A stretch of DNA of 64,000 bases from Thomasclavelia spiroformis DSM 1552 (GTDB taxonomy: Bacteria; Bacillota_I; Bacilli_A; Erysipelotrichales; Coprobacillaceae). The first letter of the stretch is position 1. Each line of letters starts with the position of its first letter. The position numbers and the translations under genes were made by a program. Location of the stretch: positions 806,001 through 870,000 of the forward strand of contig NZ_CP102275.1 in the NCBI RefSeq assembly GCF_025149465.1, read 5' to 3'. Below the pieces are notes generated by a model, which was not told where the DNA came from, did not search any database, and worked only from the letters and a program-made list of their open reading frames with translations. Positions 8,617 through 17,204 of this stretch are shown here, one piece after another.

Positions 8617-11600
8617 ATGGATATATTTATAATATCCAAGTATAAAACTATGAAAAAATTAATGAAGAAAATAAGTAAAACTTTTTTAGTCATAGCGATG
8701 ACTATGGCAATGACTTTTTCATTTACAGTTATTCCAGCTGATGCTTATTCTTTAGAAAACGTAGTTGAAAACGAAACAGCAACAATTACACCTGTTGAAG
8801 ATGAGTTTGTTGGAAATGCGGAAAAAAATATTTTTTCAAATGCACATTTTAAAGTAGCTTGTTCTGTACCATTTACAAAAATTACTTTAAATAGTCAAGA
8901 ACTTGCTTTATCACCAAATAAATGGACTGATATTAATTTATCAAATGTAAAGGCTTATTTAAATGAAGGTCAGTCTAATGTAATAGAAGTATTATTTGAT
9001 GATGGAAATGGTGGATTGTATGTAGGCGGTAGTTATGAATTTGTTTATGATACTACAGCTCCAACATTAAAATTAACTAATACTAATCCAAATAAAGCAG
9101 TAATTGAAGTTGGGGATAAATATTTTGAAGAATATATTGCTAGTGATAATGTAAGCGCTTCTGAGGATATTAAAGTAGAACTTATTTATCGCTATAATAA
9201 TGCTGGTAATTATCAACAAGTAGATTCTCTTGATAAAATAGGTAATTATACTGTATGGTATAAAATTACGGATGAAGCTGGAAATGTAGTAACAAAAGCA
9301 GCTGCTAGAGAAATTGATGTTGTAGATACAACTCTTCCAACTATTACTGCTAAAAATCAAGTAGGTAGTACAGTTGATGGAGTTAATTATTATTCATATG
9401 TTGATTTTAAATTACATGATGTAGGCGGATTAAGTCATATTATTGTAAATGATAAATATCGTTTAAATAGAAGTAATGTATGGAATGATGCTAATTACGT
9501 TAATTTAAAACCATATTATGATAATGAAAAAATGAATACAGTTGAAGTTTTTGATACTACAGGAAACTTTGCAACTTATGCATTTATATATGATATTGAA
9601 AAACCAGTAGTAGATGTTCAATATAGTACTACAGCTCCAACTAATCAAGATGTTGTAGTTACAATTAGTGCTGCAAATGAATCGTATGATGGATATGGTG
9701 GAATTAATCCATTAGATGGTTGGACAAAAATCGATAATCAAACATATCAAAAAACATTTAGCGAAAATACAAGCATTAAAGATTTAGCTGTTAGTGATTA
9801 TGCTGGAAATGTTTCATATGTTGATATTGATGTAAGTAATATTGATAGAACATTTGGTAAAACAACTTTAACTTATTCACCAAATTATGGAGAATATACA
9901 AATGGTAATGTAACAGTTACTTTAAAATGTACAGAAGAAATTGTTGCACCAGATGGATGGATTAAACATACTTATAGTAATGGTAAAGTAAATTATAGTA
10001 AAGAATTTAGTGAAAATGATGTTTATCAATTTGATATTTATGATTTAGCAGGTAATAAAAAGACAATTACTGTTGAAATTAATCAAATTGATCGTAATGC
10101 ACCAGTAATTAGTGGTATTGAAAATAACAAATATTATAATACTGATGTATCTTATACAATTGAAGATGATCATCTTGATTATGTATTAATCAATGATACA
10201 AAATATACAGAAAATATTCCAACTGTTTTAAGCGATGAAGGAACATATACAATTAGTGCTGTTGACAAAGCTGGAAATACAACAACAGTAACTATTACAA
10301 TTGATAAAACAAATCCAAATGTTATTGATTTAACACAAAAATATGAAGCAAAACAAGATGGAAGAATTAAAGTAACTGTAGTATTTGACGAATCAGTTAA
10401 ATTAAATGGAATATCATTATGGCGTAGTGTTGACGTAGATGAAAATGGTTATGCAAGCGAATACTATGGATACTTCTATAGAACAAAAGATATTACATTA
10501 AATTTTGAAGATCGTGCCGGAAATTTAGGAACATATCAATTTACTGTAGATAAGACTGCTCCAAACGCTCAAGTAACTTATTCAACAGTAGAACCAACTC
10601 GCAATAATGTAATTGCAACAATGACTGTTAGTGAAGATATTGATGAAGCTAAACTTATTGAATTAGGTTGGCAAAAAGTAGATAATAGAATATTTACTAA
10701 AGAATATACTCAAAATGTTGATGAAGTTGTAACTATTTATGATTTAGTTGGAAATCCAACTGATGTTGCAATTAAAATAACAAATATTGATAAAAAAGTA
10801 CCTGAATATAAACCTGATCAATGGTTTATTACAGTAGAAGTAGATGCTAGTGCACCTAACTCATATTTAAGTAGTGAACAAGTAAGCGCTATTTTAGAAG
10901 CTCAAAAAGAATTTATTAGTGATGATAGTGAAGTAACAGTTGTAGAAGATACTTGGTGGAATCATAATTCATCAAATCTAGATATTAGAAAAATTGGATC
11001 TTATGCAAATGCATTTTCATTCTACATTACAGATGCAGCTGGAAATAGAATTAATCCAAGAATATCTGTTAAAGTAGTAGATACAACAGCTCCGGTAATT
11101 GATTTAGGAGATGTTGAAGCAATCACTGAACATGAATATTTAACACCTTTTACTGATATTATTCCAACTGTAACTGATAATTCAGGAGAAGCACTTAGTG
11201 CAATAGTTTCAAAAATTACTTATGCTACTAGCCAAGAAGGATTAGAAACATCTAGTGAATATGTAGATGCTGTAGATCCAGCAAGACTTGGATGGTACAA
11301 AATTGAATATAGTGCAACTGATTCATCAGGAAACAGTGCAACAGTTTCAAGAATTGTACATGTAGTAGATACTACAGCTCCAACTTATACAATTGAATAC
11401 TCAACTACTGATTACACATATGATAGTGTTACAGTAACTATTAAAACAAGTGAACCAGTTACACTTGAAGGATGGACAAGTGATGAAACTGGAACAGTAT
11501 TTACAAAAACATATACTGCAAATGTAGATGAAAATATTGTATTAACAGATGCTTCTGGTAATACTACTACTGTAAATATAAAAATTGAAAATATTGTAAA

Positions 11601-11820
11601 TAAAAATAATTTAGAAGCTTTCGTAGAAAAATGTAGTAAATTAGATCAATCAAAATATAGTGAAGAATCATGGGCAGCATACTATCCTGTTTATGAAGCA
11701 TCAGTAGAAATGTTGAAAGTACCTCATTCACAAGCTGAAGTTGATGAACAATACGTAAAATTAGTTACTGCATATTTAGGATTAAGATTAATTCCTGATT
11801 CTGGATTGATTGATAAATAA
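8617..11820 (+). CDS. Large secreted Ig-like repeat protein with C-terminal FIVAR-like domain
   Basis: The N-terminus has a signal peptide: KKLMKKISKT, a hydrophobic run, then a likely cleavage after PADA. The body is an array of bacterial Ig-like domains; junctions are marked by recurring DTTAP, DKTAP and NIDR segments, and at least two blocks look like DUF5011 (about residues 150-240 and 825-915). The last 70 residues resemble a FIVAR helical module. No LPXTG motif or C-terminal membrane anchor is present, so it is probably released or wall-associated non-covalently. The start is uncertain: the ATG at 8617 is only 2 nt from AAAGAAAGGGG, while the in-frame ATG at 8650 gives a better signal peptide but lacks a ribosome-binding site. 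It interrupts a conserved housekeeping gene order. Confidence 0.82.
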   Translation: MDIFIISKYKTMKKLMKKISKTFLVIAMTMAMTFSFTVIPADAYSLENVVENETATITPVEDEFVGNAEKNIFSNAHFKVACSVPFTKITLNSQELALSPNKWTDINLSNVKAYLNEGQSNVIEVLFDDGNGGLYVGGSYEFVYDTTAPTLKLTNTNPNKAVIEVGDKYFEEYIASDNVSASEDIKVELIYRYNNAGNYQQVDSLDKIGNYTVWYKITDEAGNVVTKAAAREIDVVDTTLPTITAKNQVGSTVDGVNYYSYVDFKLHDVGGLSHIIVNDKYRLNRSNVWNDANYVNLKPYYDNEKMNTVEVFDTTGNFATYAFIYDIEKPVVDVQYSTTAPTNQDVVVTISAANESYDGYGGINPLDGWTKIDNQTYQKTFSENTSIKDLAVSDYAGNVSYVDIDVSNIDRTFGKTTLTYSPNYGEYTNGNVTVTLKCTEEIVAPDGWIKHTYSNGKVNYSKEFSENDVYQFDIYDLAGNKKTITVEINQIDRNAPVISGIENNKYYNTDVSYTIEDDHLDYVLINDTKYTENIPTVLSDEGTYTISAVDKAGNTTTVTITIDKTNPNVIDLTQKYEAKQDGRIKVTVVFDESVKLNGISLWRSVDVDENGYASEYYGYFYRTKDITLNFEDRAGNLGTYQFTVDKTAPNAQVTYSTVEPTRNNVIATMTVSEDIDEAKLIELGWQKVDNRIFTKEYTQNVDEVVTIYDLVGNPTDVAIKITNIDKKVPEYKPDQWFITVEVDASAPNSYLSSEQVSAILEAQKEFISDDSEVTVVEDTWWNHNSSNLDIRKIGSYANAFSFYITDAAGNRINPRISVKVVDTTAPVIDLGDVEAITEHEYLTPFTDIIPTVTDNSGEALSAIVSKITYATSQEGLETSSEYVDAVDPARLGWYKIEYSATDSSGNSATVSRIVHVVDTTAPTYTIEYSTTDYTYDSVTVTIKTSEPVTLEGWTSDETGTVFTKTYTANVDENIVLTDASGNTTTVNIKIENIVNKNNLEAFVEKCSKLDQSKYSEESWAAYYPVYEASVEMLKVPHSQAEVDEQYVKLVTAYLGLRLIPDSGLIDK

Positions 11821-11830
11821 TATAAAATAA

Positions 11831-11868
11831 AGAAGCTGTAACATTAATTTGTTACAACTTCTTTTTAT
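11831..11868 (+). terminator. Terminator of the Ig-repeat gene
   Basis: AGAAGCTGTAAC (11831-11842) pairs with GTTACAACTTCT (11851-11862) with one mismatch, followed by TTTTTATAA. Confidence 0.8.
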
Positions 11869-11872
11869 AACT

Positions 11873-11910
11873 GAAAAAATACGTGAGTTAGTATCATTTA
11901 ATACTAACTC
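11873..11910 (-). terminator. Terminator of ispH (minus strand)
   Basis: GAGTTAGTAT (11885-11894) and ATACTAACTC (11901-11910) form a perfect 10-bp stem. Read on the minus strand it is followed by ACGTATTTTTTC. It sits back to back with the plus-strand terminator of the Ig-repeat gene. Confidence 0.8.
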
Positions 11911-11919
11911 ATTATCTTT

Positions 11920-12831
11920 TTATAATATTTTATGCAAATCAATTTTTGGTTTAGTATGGGTATTACAATTATTATAATCAAATTGTTTTAGATAATTGAT
12001 TACTTGGGTTGTAAGATAAGTAGGTGTAGAAGCACCTGAACTAACAGCAGCTATATGTTTGTCTTTTAACATCTCTAAAGTTATATCATTTACACTTTCA
12101 ATCATATAAGTAGTTTTATTAGCCTTTTCACTAGCAATACTTGCTAATTTTTTTGTATTGTTGGAATGAGGATCACCAACAATAAACACAACATCAACAT
12201 CATCACTTATTTTTGCAATTGCTTCTTGTCGTACTGTTGTTGCTTGACATGTTTCTTTAGCAATAGTTAAATTAGGAATTACATTTTTAGCATAATTACA
12301 TAAATTATAAACATCATATAAAGACATAGTTGTTTGATTAGTAATTACATAATTTAATTTTTTATCTAATTTATCAATATCTTTATTTGTTTCAATTAAA
12401 TGAATATGGTCTTTATCTATTGATAGGGCACCTTCAGATTCAGGATGACCGTGTTTACCAATATAAAGAATTTCAAAACCTTTGTTTAAATAATCTTTAA
12501 TTAAATCATGTGTTTTGATTACATCAAGACAAGTAGCATCAACTACGTTTAAATTTTTAGCTTTAGCTTTTTTAAAAACATTATTACCAGCTCCATGAGC
12601 AGTAATAATTACAGTTCCTTTATCAATAAAATCTAATAGTTCTTCTCTTGAAACATTTTTTTTATCAATTGTTTTAATGCCTAAATTTTCAAGAGCATCA
12701 ACAATATATTGATTATGAACAATCATTCCAAGAATATAAACGTCATCTTGATAAGCATATTTTTTTGCAATCTCAATTGCTCTTACAACGCCTTTACAAT
12801 ATCCTCGAGGAACAATTTGATATACTTTCAT
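11920..12831 (-). CDS. ispH: 4-hydroxy-3-methylbut-2-enyl diphosphate reductase
   Basis: IspH/LytB catalyses the last MEP-pathway step, reducing HMBPP to IPP and DMAPP with a 4Fe-4S cluster. The three cluster cysteines are visible in RGYCKGVVRAIE (Cys12), VDATCLDV (near 97) and KETCQATTVRQ (near 195). Substrate-binding SGASTPT is near the C-terminus. The 303-aa length is typical. GAGGTGAT precedes the ATG. ispG, the preceding step of the pathway, is at 15.8-16.9 kb. Its position next to a yqfQ-like gene and cshB matches Bacillus yqfP. Confidence 0.96.
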   Translation of the reverse strand: MKVYQIVPRGYCKGVVRAIEIAKKYAYQDDVYILGMIVHNQYIVDALENLGIKTIDKKNVSREELLDFIDKGTVIITAHGAGNNVFKKAKAKNLNVVDATCLDVIKTHDLIKDYLNKGFEILYIGKHGHPESEGALSIDKDHIHLIETNKDIDKLDKKLNYVITNQTTMSLYDVYNLCNYAKNVIPNLTIAKETCQATTVRQEAIAKISDDVDVVFIVGDPHSNNTKKLASIASEKANKTTYMIESVNDITLEMLKDKHIAAVSSGASTPTYLTTQVINYLKQFDYNNCNTHTKPKIDLHKIL

Positions 12832-12846
12832 AACATCACCTCGAAG

Positions 12847-13182
12847 TTATTGTAGCATATTTTCAAAGTGTACGTCATTATCAGAATTATTTTTTTCTTT
12901 ATCGATAGGAGTGATATTTTTTTCTACTTCATCTAAATCAATATTATTAATATGATTTACTGCTTGAATGATCTTAAATGCATTTTTGGTATTATTAATA
13001 ATAGGTCGAATTTGATATATTAGGGGAATAATTTGATTTATTGTATAAATTGTTTTTGTTGCATAGTGTAAAGATCGTTGTAAAGTAATTCTAGCTTTCA
13101 TTTTATTATTGATTGGAAATGGTGGATATGTTTGAGGATTGTAATTATCATAGTAGAAATTTTCATCATAAAATGGATCCAT
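12847..13182 (-). CDS. YqfQ-like small protein
   Basis: 111 aa with an N-terminal Tyr/Pro/Asn-rich segment, a basic stretch, a helical central part (NQIIPLIYQIRPIINNTKNA) and an acidic Asn-rich tail. Composition and position, between ispH and the cshB helicase gene, match Bacillus YqfQ, whose function is not known; direct sequence similarity is weak. A strong AAAGGAGG stands 7-8 nt before the ATG, so the gene is expressed. It lies 15 nt upstream of ispH on the same strand and is probably cotranscribed. Confidence 0.6.
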   Translation of the reverse strand: MDPFYDENFYYDNYNPQTYPPFPINNKMKARITLQRSLHYATKTIYTINQIIPLIYQIRPIINNTKNAFKIIQAVNHINNIDLDEVEKNITPIDKEKNNSDNDVHFENMLQ

Positions 13183-13220
13183 AGTATACCTCCTTTTATA
13201 ATAATTTATGTATCTTTTTA

Positions 13221-13237
13221 CTATTTGTTACAAATAG
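13221..13237. repeat. Inverted repeat between divergent yqfQ-like and cshB genes
   Basis: CTATTTG (13221-13227), a 3-nt spacer, then CAAATAG (13231-13237) form a perfect 7-bp dyad in the 126-bp divergent intergenic region, just upstream of the cshB promoter. It could be an operator; no regulator is identified. Confidence 0.4.
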
Positions 13238-13247
13238 ATAAATTTAC

Positions 13248-13275
13248 TTGCTTTTTATTTGGGGTATGATAAAAT
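13248..13275 (+). promoter_or_regulatory. Promoter of cshB-nfo
   Basis: TTGCTT (13248-13253), a 16-bp spacer, and TAAAAT (13270-13275) preceded by TG at 13267-13268 (extended -10). Confidence 0.55.
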
Positions 13276-13308
13276 TAATTGAATTTATCTAAGAAAAGGA
13301 GACGTAAA

Positions 13309-14679
13309 ATGAATACATTTGAAAAATATAACTTTCAAAAGTTTTGTTATCAAACAATCAATGAATTAGGTTTTAGTAAACCTACATCTATTCAAGAAAA
13401 AGTCATTCCCTTAGTATATAAAAATAATGATATAATTGGTATTTCACAAACTGGAACAGGTAAAACACATGCATTTTTATTACCAGTAATGGATCAAATA
13501 GATACTAACCAAGATTGTGTTCAAGCTGTAATCACTGCTCCTACAAGAGAATTAGCAACGCAAATATATAATAATGCAAAATTATTTGTAAAATATAATG
13601 AAAAAATTAGAGTATCTTTATTAATTGGTGGAAGTGATCGCCAAAAATCAGTAAATAAATTAACAGTTCAACCACATATTGTTATTGGAACACCAGGAAG
13701 AATAAAAGATTTAGCATTAGATGAACAAGCATTAAAAATAACTACTGCTTCTACATTTATTATTGATGAAGCTGATATGACATTGGAGTTTGGTTATTTA
13801 GAAGATATTGATGCAGTTGCTGGGAAGATGAAAGAGGATTTAAAAATGATGGTTTTTTCAGCAACAATTCCTCAAATGTTAAGACCCTTTTTAAAAAAAT
13901 ATATGCAAACACCTGTAATTGTAGAAATTGATGATGATAAAGTAACAACTGATAATGTAGAACATGTTTTAATTGCTACAAAACATCAAGATCGTTATGA
14001 TGTATTGAAAAAAATAATGAATATAATTGATCCTTATATTTGTATTATTTTTGCAAATAAACGCGATGAAGTTGCTAAAATTACTAAACAATTACGTGAA
14101 GATGGATTTAAGGTTGGTGAAGTTCATGGGAATTTAGAACCACGTGAACGTAAACAAATGATGCGAAGAATTCATAATAATGAATATCAATATATAGTAG
14201 CCACAGATATTGCTGCTAGGGGAATTGATATTGATGGAGTTTCTCATGTTATCAATCTTGAATTTCCAAAGGAATCGGATTTTTATATTCATCGCAGTGG
14301 ACGAAGTGGGCGTGGTAAATATACTGGTGTTTGTTATAGTATGTATGATACTAGTGATGAGGCAAATTTAAAGGTATTAGAAAAAAAAGGGATTATCTTT
14401 AAAAATATGGCAATTAAAAATAATCAATTTGTTGATTTAGGTGAACGTTTAAAAAGAACTAAACGTGTTAAACAACAAACTGAATTAGAAAAAAAGGTTC
14501 AAAGTATTATCCGTAAGCCAAGAAAAGTAAAACCTGGATATAAGAAAAAACGTAAAAGAGAAATTGAAACAGTTGTTCGTAAGCAAAAACGTCAAATGAT
14601 TCAAAATGATATAAGACGTCAGAAAAAAGAACGTGCTAGAGCAGCACAAATTGCAAAAAGAAATATGGAGGATAATTAA
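13309..14679 (+). CDS. cshB: DEAD-box ATP-dependent RNA helicase (CshB-like)
   Basis: A cytoplasmic RNA helicase of the type that helps RNA unfolding in the cold and in ribosome or mRNA metabolism. All core motifs are seen: Q motif ([12 protein letters not shown]), Walker A (SQTGTGKT), PTRELA, TPGRI, DEAD in [11 protein letters not shown], and HRSGRSGRG. The C-terminal tail (about 375-456) is Lys/Arg-rich, as in CshB. The ATG at 13309 with AAAGGAGA upstream is preferred to an in-frame TTG-type start at 13279. Position (ispH-yqfQ-cshB-nfo) matches Bacillus yqfR. Its stop overlaps the nfo start by 1 nt. Confidence 0.93.
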   Translation: MNTFEKYNFQKFCYQTINELGFSKPTSIQEKVIPLVYKNNDIIGISQTGTGKTHAFLLPVMDQIDTNQDCVQAVITAPTRELATQIYNNAKLFVKYNEKIRVSLLIGGSDRQKSVNKLTVQPHIVIGTPGRIKDLALDEQALKITTASTFIIDEADMTLEFGYLEDIDAVAGKMKEDLKMMVFSATIPQMLRPFLKKYMQTPVIVEIDDDKVTTDNVEHVLIATKHQDRYDVLKKIMNIIDPYICIIFANKRDEVAKITKQLREDGFKVGEVHGNLEPRERKQMMRRIHNNEYQYIVATDIAARGIDIDGVSHVINLEFPKESDFYIHRSGRSGRGKYTGVCYSMYDTSDEANLKVLEKKGIIFKNMAIKNNQFVDLGERLKRTKRVKQQTELEKKVQSIIRKPRKVKPGYKKKRKREIETVVRKQKRQMIQNDIRRQKKERARAAQIAKRNMEDN

Positions 14680-15539
14680 TGTTAATAGGTAGTCATGTTT
14701 CAATGTCAGGAAAAGAGATGCTTTTAGGTTCAGTTAAAGAAGCACTTAGCTATAATGCTACTACATTTATGTTTTATACTGGTGCTCCTCAAAATACAGC
14801 CCGTAAACCAATTGACCAATTAAGAGTAGAAGAAGCTAAACAATTAATGGAAGAAAATGGAATTGATATTAATAACGTAGTTGTTCATGCTCCTTATATT
14901 ATTAATTTAGCTAATACAATCAAAGAAGAAACATATGAAATTGCGGTAAGATTTTTAAAACAAGAAATTGAGCGTTGTAAAGCGATAGGGATAACTAGAT
15001 TAGTTTTACATCCTGGTTCTCATGTAAAAGCAGGTAGTCAAGTAGGATTGAATAGAATTATTGAGGGATTAAATGAAGCTACTAAAGATTGTGGAAATGT
15101 TAAAATTGCATTAGAAACAATGGCAGGTAAAGGTAGTGAATGTGGTCGTTCTTTTGATGAAATTAAATATATTATTGATAATGTTGATAATAATGAATGT
15201 TTAGGTGTTTGTTTGGATACTTGTCATTTACATGATGCGGGATATGATTTAAATGATTTTGATAGTGTTTTAGATGAATTTGATCAAAAAATTGGATTAA
15301 ATCGTTTATTAGTTGTACATATTAACGATTCTAAAAATGTTCGTGGAGCAAGTAAGGATCGCCATGAAAATATTGGTTATGGATATATTGGATTTGAAGT
15401 TTTAAATAAAATTGTTCATCATGAAAAATTAAAAGATGTTCCTAAAATATTAGAAACACCATATATTGAAAAAGTAGCACCATATAAACAAGAAATTGAA
15501 ATGTTTAAAACTCAAACATTTAACCCTAATTTGAAATAA
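14679..15539 (+). CDS. nfo: Endonuclease IV (AP endonuclease)
   Basis: Nfo cleaves DNA 5' of abasic sites in base-excision repair. Trinuclear zinc-site segments are visible: IGSHVSMSG (residues 3-11), [62 protein letters not shown] and LETPY. The 286-aa length is typical. The start ATG shares one base with the cshB stop, so the two are translationally coupled; TGGAGG precedes it. The last 28 nt overlap a convergent small gene, and the nfo terminator lies inside that gene. Confidence 0.97.
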   Translation: MLIGSHVSMSGKEMLLGSVKEALSYNATTFMFYTGAPQNTARKPIDQLRVEEAKQLMEENGIDINNVVVHAPYIINLANTIKEETYEIAVRFLKQEIERCKAIGITRLVLHPGSHVKAGSQVGLNRIIEGLNEATKDCGNVKIALETMAGKGSECGRSFDEIKYIIDNVDNNECLGVCLDTCHLHDAGYDLNDFDSVLDEFDQKIGLNRLLVVHINDSKNVRGASKDRHENIGYGYIGFEVLNKIVHHEKLKDVPKILETPYIEKVAPYKQEIEMFKTQTFNPNLK

Positions 15540-15769
15540 TCCGTAAAAAAAGATTTAATTTTAAGACAAGTAGCAATACTTGTCTTTTCACTTATATAGT
15601 TATATAAAACATCATTATAATGACTGTCATCTAAAGCATAGCGATTATTTTGAATTAAGTTATAAATTATAAATAAATGTTCTTGATCAATATCAAGTTC
15701 ATATTTATTAACTAGTTTATAAAAATTTTCAAAATCTAAATTAAATAATTTACGATAAGTATTATCCAT
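15512..15769 (-). CDS. Small YqfT-like (DUF2624-type) protein
   Basis: 85 aa, mostly helical and Tyr/Asn/Asp-rich, with no membrane segment. AAAGGAGA stands 8 nt before the ATG on the minus strand, so this looks like a real gene and not a shadow. Position beside nfo and the pattern of helix, acidic turn, helix ([17 protein letters not shown]) recall Bacillus YqfT, a DUF2624 protein of unknown function; the similarity is weak and the strand is opposite. Its 3' end runs into the end of nfo. Confidence 0.55.
   Translation of the reverse strand: MDNTYRKLFNLDFENFYKLVNKYELDIDQEHLFIIYNLIQNNRYALDDSHYNDVLYNYISEKTSIATCLKIKSFFTDYFKLGLNV
15563..15591 (+). terminator. Terminator of nfo, embedded in the antisense small gene
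   Basis: AAGACAAGTA (15563-15572), loop GCAA, TACTTGTCTT (15577-15586): a perfect 10-bp stem followed by TTCACTT. It lies wholly within codons of the minus-strand gene at 15512-15769. Confidence 0.7.
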
Positions 15770-15802
15770 TTTCCATTCTCCTTTCTTTATATAATATGTA
15801 TA

Positions 15803-15829
15803 ACTAAAAAAAGTAGCACAAAGCTACTT
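15803..15829 (-). terminator. Terminator of ispG (minus strand)
   Basis: AAGTAGC (15811-15817) and GCTACTT (15823-15829) pair; on the minus strand the stem is followed by TTTTTTAGTT. The ispG stop codon lies in the stem. Confidence 0.75.
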
Positions 15830-16879
15830 TGTCATTTTGATAATTTCTTTTTTAAGTTCTTCAATAATATCATCTTGTTTAACTTTACGAATAATTTCTC
15901 CTTTTTTAATTAATAGCCCTTCATTAACGCCTCCAGCGATACCAATATCTGCATGTTTAGCTTCACCAGGACCATTAACGGCACATCCCATAATAGCAAC
16001 TGTAATATTACTGTTGATGGTATTTAAAAAATCTTCAATTTCTTTAGCAATTGGAATTAAGTCATATTGAATTCTGCCACATGTTGGACATGAGATTAAT
16101 GTAGGAACATTATCAATCAATTCTAATTCTTTTAATAAAGTTTTAGCTACTTTTATTTCTTCTAAAGGACTATCACTTAAAGAGACTCTAATCGTATTAC
16201 CGATTCCTTGATACAAAATAGTTCCAATTCCAAGACTTGATTTAATCGTTCCCCCAAGTTTAGTACCAGCTTCAGTAACACCGATATGTAAAGGATAAGG
16301 GAAAGTTTCACTAGCTAATTGATATGCTTCAATTGTAAGTAATGTATTTGAAGATTTCAATGATATACAAATATCATAAAAGTCTAAACTTTCTAATATT
16401 TCAACATGTTTTTTAGCACTTTCAATCATTGCTTTAGCGGTTGGTTTACCATATTTTTCTAAAATATCTTTTTCAAGCGATCCACCATTAACTCCGATTC
16501 TAATTGGGATATGTTTTTTCTTACAAGCTTCAACAACTAATTTAACTTTATCAATTGAACCAATATTACCAGGATTAATTCTAATCTTATCAATTCCGGA
16601 TTTAATTGCTTGCAATGCTAAACGATAATCAAAATGAATATCTGCAACTAAAGGAATATTTACTCTAGATTTAATTTCTTTGATTGCTAGAGCATCATCC
16701 ATATTTAATACAGCCAAACGTACTAATTGACATCCAGAATTAGCTAAATCATTGATTTGTTTAACTGTTGCTTCAATGTTTTTAGTTTTGGTATTAGTCA
16801 TTGATTGGATAATGACTTGATCATTACCACCAATTACTAAGTTGCCAACTTTAATAGCTCTTGTTTCATTTCTTTTCAT
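15824..16879 (-). CDS. ispG: 4-hydroxy-3-methylbut-2-en-1-yl diphosphate synthase
   Basis: IspG/GcpE converts MEcPP to HMBPP in the MEP pathway with a 4Fe-4S cluster; the product is the substrate of IspH in this window. An N-terminal TIM barrel ([32 protein letters not shown]) is followed by the cluster domain with CPTCGR (near 261) and [15 protein letters not shown] (near 301). The 351-aa length fits the bacterial short form. GAGGTGAG precedes the ATG. Bacillus ispG (yqfY) lies in the same neighbourhood. Confidence 0.96.
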   Translation of the reverse strand: MKRNETRAIKVGNLVIGGNDQVIIQSMTNTKTKNIEATVKQINDLANSGCQLVRLAVLNMDDALAIKEIKSRVNIPLVADIHFDYRLALQAIKSGIDKIRINPGNIGSIDKVKLVVEACKKKHIPIRIGVNGGSLEKDILEKYGKPTAKAMIESAKKHVEILESLDFYDICISLKSSNTLLTIEAYQLASETFPYPLHIGVTEAGTKLGGTIKSSLGIGTILYQGIGNTIRVSLSDSPLEEIKVAKTLLKELELIDNVPTLISCPTCGRIQYDLIPIAKEIEDFLNTINSNITVAIMGCAVNGPGEAKHADIGIAGGVNEGLLIKKGEIIRKVKQDDIIEELKKEIIKMTK

Positions 16880-16896
16880 GAACTCACCTCAAAATT

Positions 16897-16905
16897 ATTA
16901 TAACA
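16897..16905 (-). promoter_or_regulatory. Candidate extended -10 promoter of ispG
   Basis: Minus strand TGTTATAAT is an exact extended -10 element only about 18 nt before the start codon, which would place the transcript start at or next to the ribosome-binding site. No good -35 is seen. The same bases also read TATAAC on the plus strand. Confidence 0.4.
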
Positions 16906-17136
16906 TACGGCAGACGTTGTTCGCATCCTAATTGGTAAAATAAAAGTCAAAACCTGTCTTTAGAAGTTCTCACCATATTTTTTAGGAACCCTTTTTTCTC
17001 AAATATCAAATTATGCCGATTCTATTGGCTTTTTTATTTATTTTTTATGATATTGCATTTTTAATACAATATTATATCAGTTTTATTTATAAAAACAAAA
17101 GTAATTAAATAGTAAATATGTGTAGAGTATAGAAAT
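16906..17136 (+). other. Intergenic region between ispG and the purine permease
   Basis: About 230 bp without a gene. It holds a weak hairpin (GTTCT 16966-16970 with AGGAAC 16984-16989) followed by CTTTTTTC, then a better plus-strand terminator at 17015-17036. I looked for a purine riboswitch, expected before some purine permeases, and did not find its conserved loop sequences. An NCS2 promoter lies to its right. Confidence 0.4.
17015..17036 (+). terminator. Plus-strand terminator with no obvious upstream gene
   Basis: GCCGAT (17015-17020), loop TCT, ATTGGC (17024-17029), then seven T residues. The only gene to its left, ispG, is on the minus strand, so it may end a short leader, a small RNA or read-through. 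Confidence 0.55.
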
Positions 17137-17164
17137 TTGATGTTAATCATGGTAGAATTAAAAT
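17137..17164 (+). promoter_or_regulatory. Promoter of the purine permease
   Basis: TTGATG (17137-17142), a 16-bp spacer, TAAAAT (17159-17164). Confidence 0.5.
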
Positions 17165-17204
17165 GTTTTTTTAGATATTTTTAATAAATAGAAGGAGTAG
17201 TGAG

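Noticed and set aside
9073-9360. 95-aa minus-strand frame in the Ig-repeat gene
   Set aside because: Antisense shadow; composition is Ile/Ser/Phe-rich as expected from reversed AT-rich coding sequence.
14485-14703. 72-aa minus-strand frame at the cshB/nfo junction
   Set aside because: Antisense to the Lys-rich tail of CshB; no start signals.
16880-17204. Purine riboswitch before the NCS2 permease
   Set aside because: Neither strand shows the conserved purine-aptamer junction or loop sequences.
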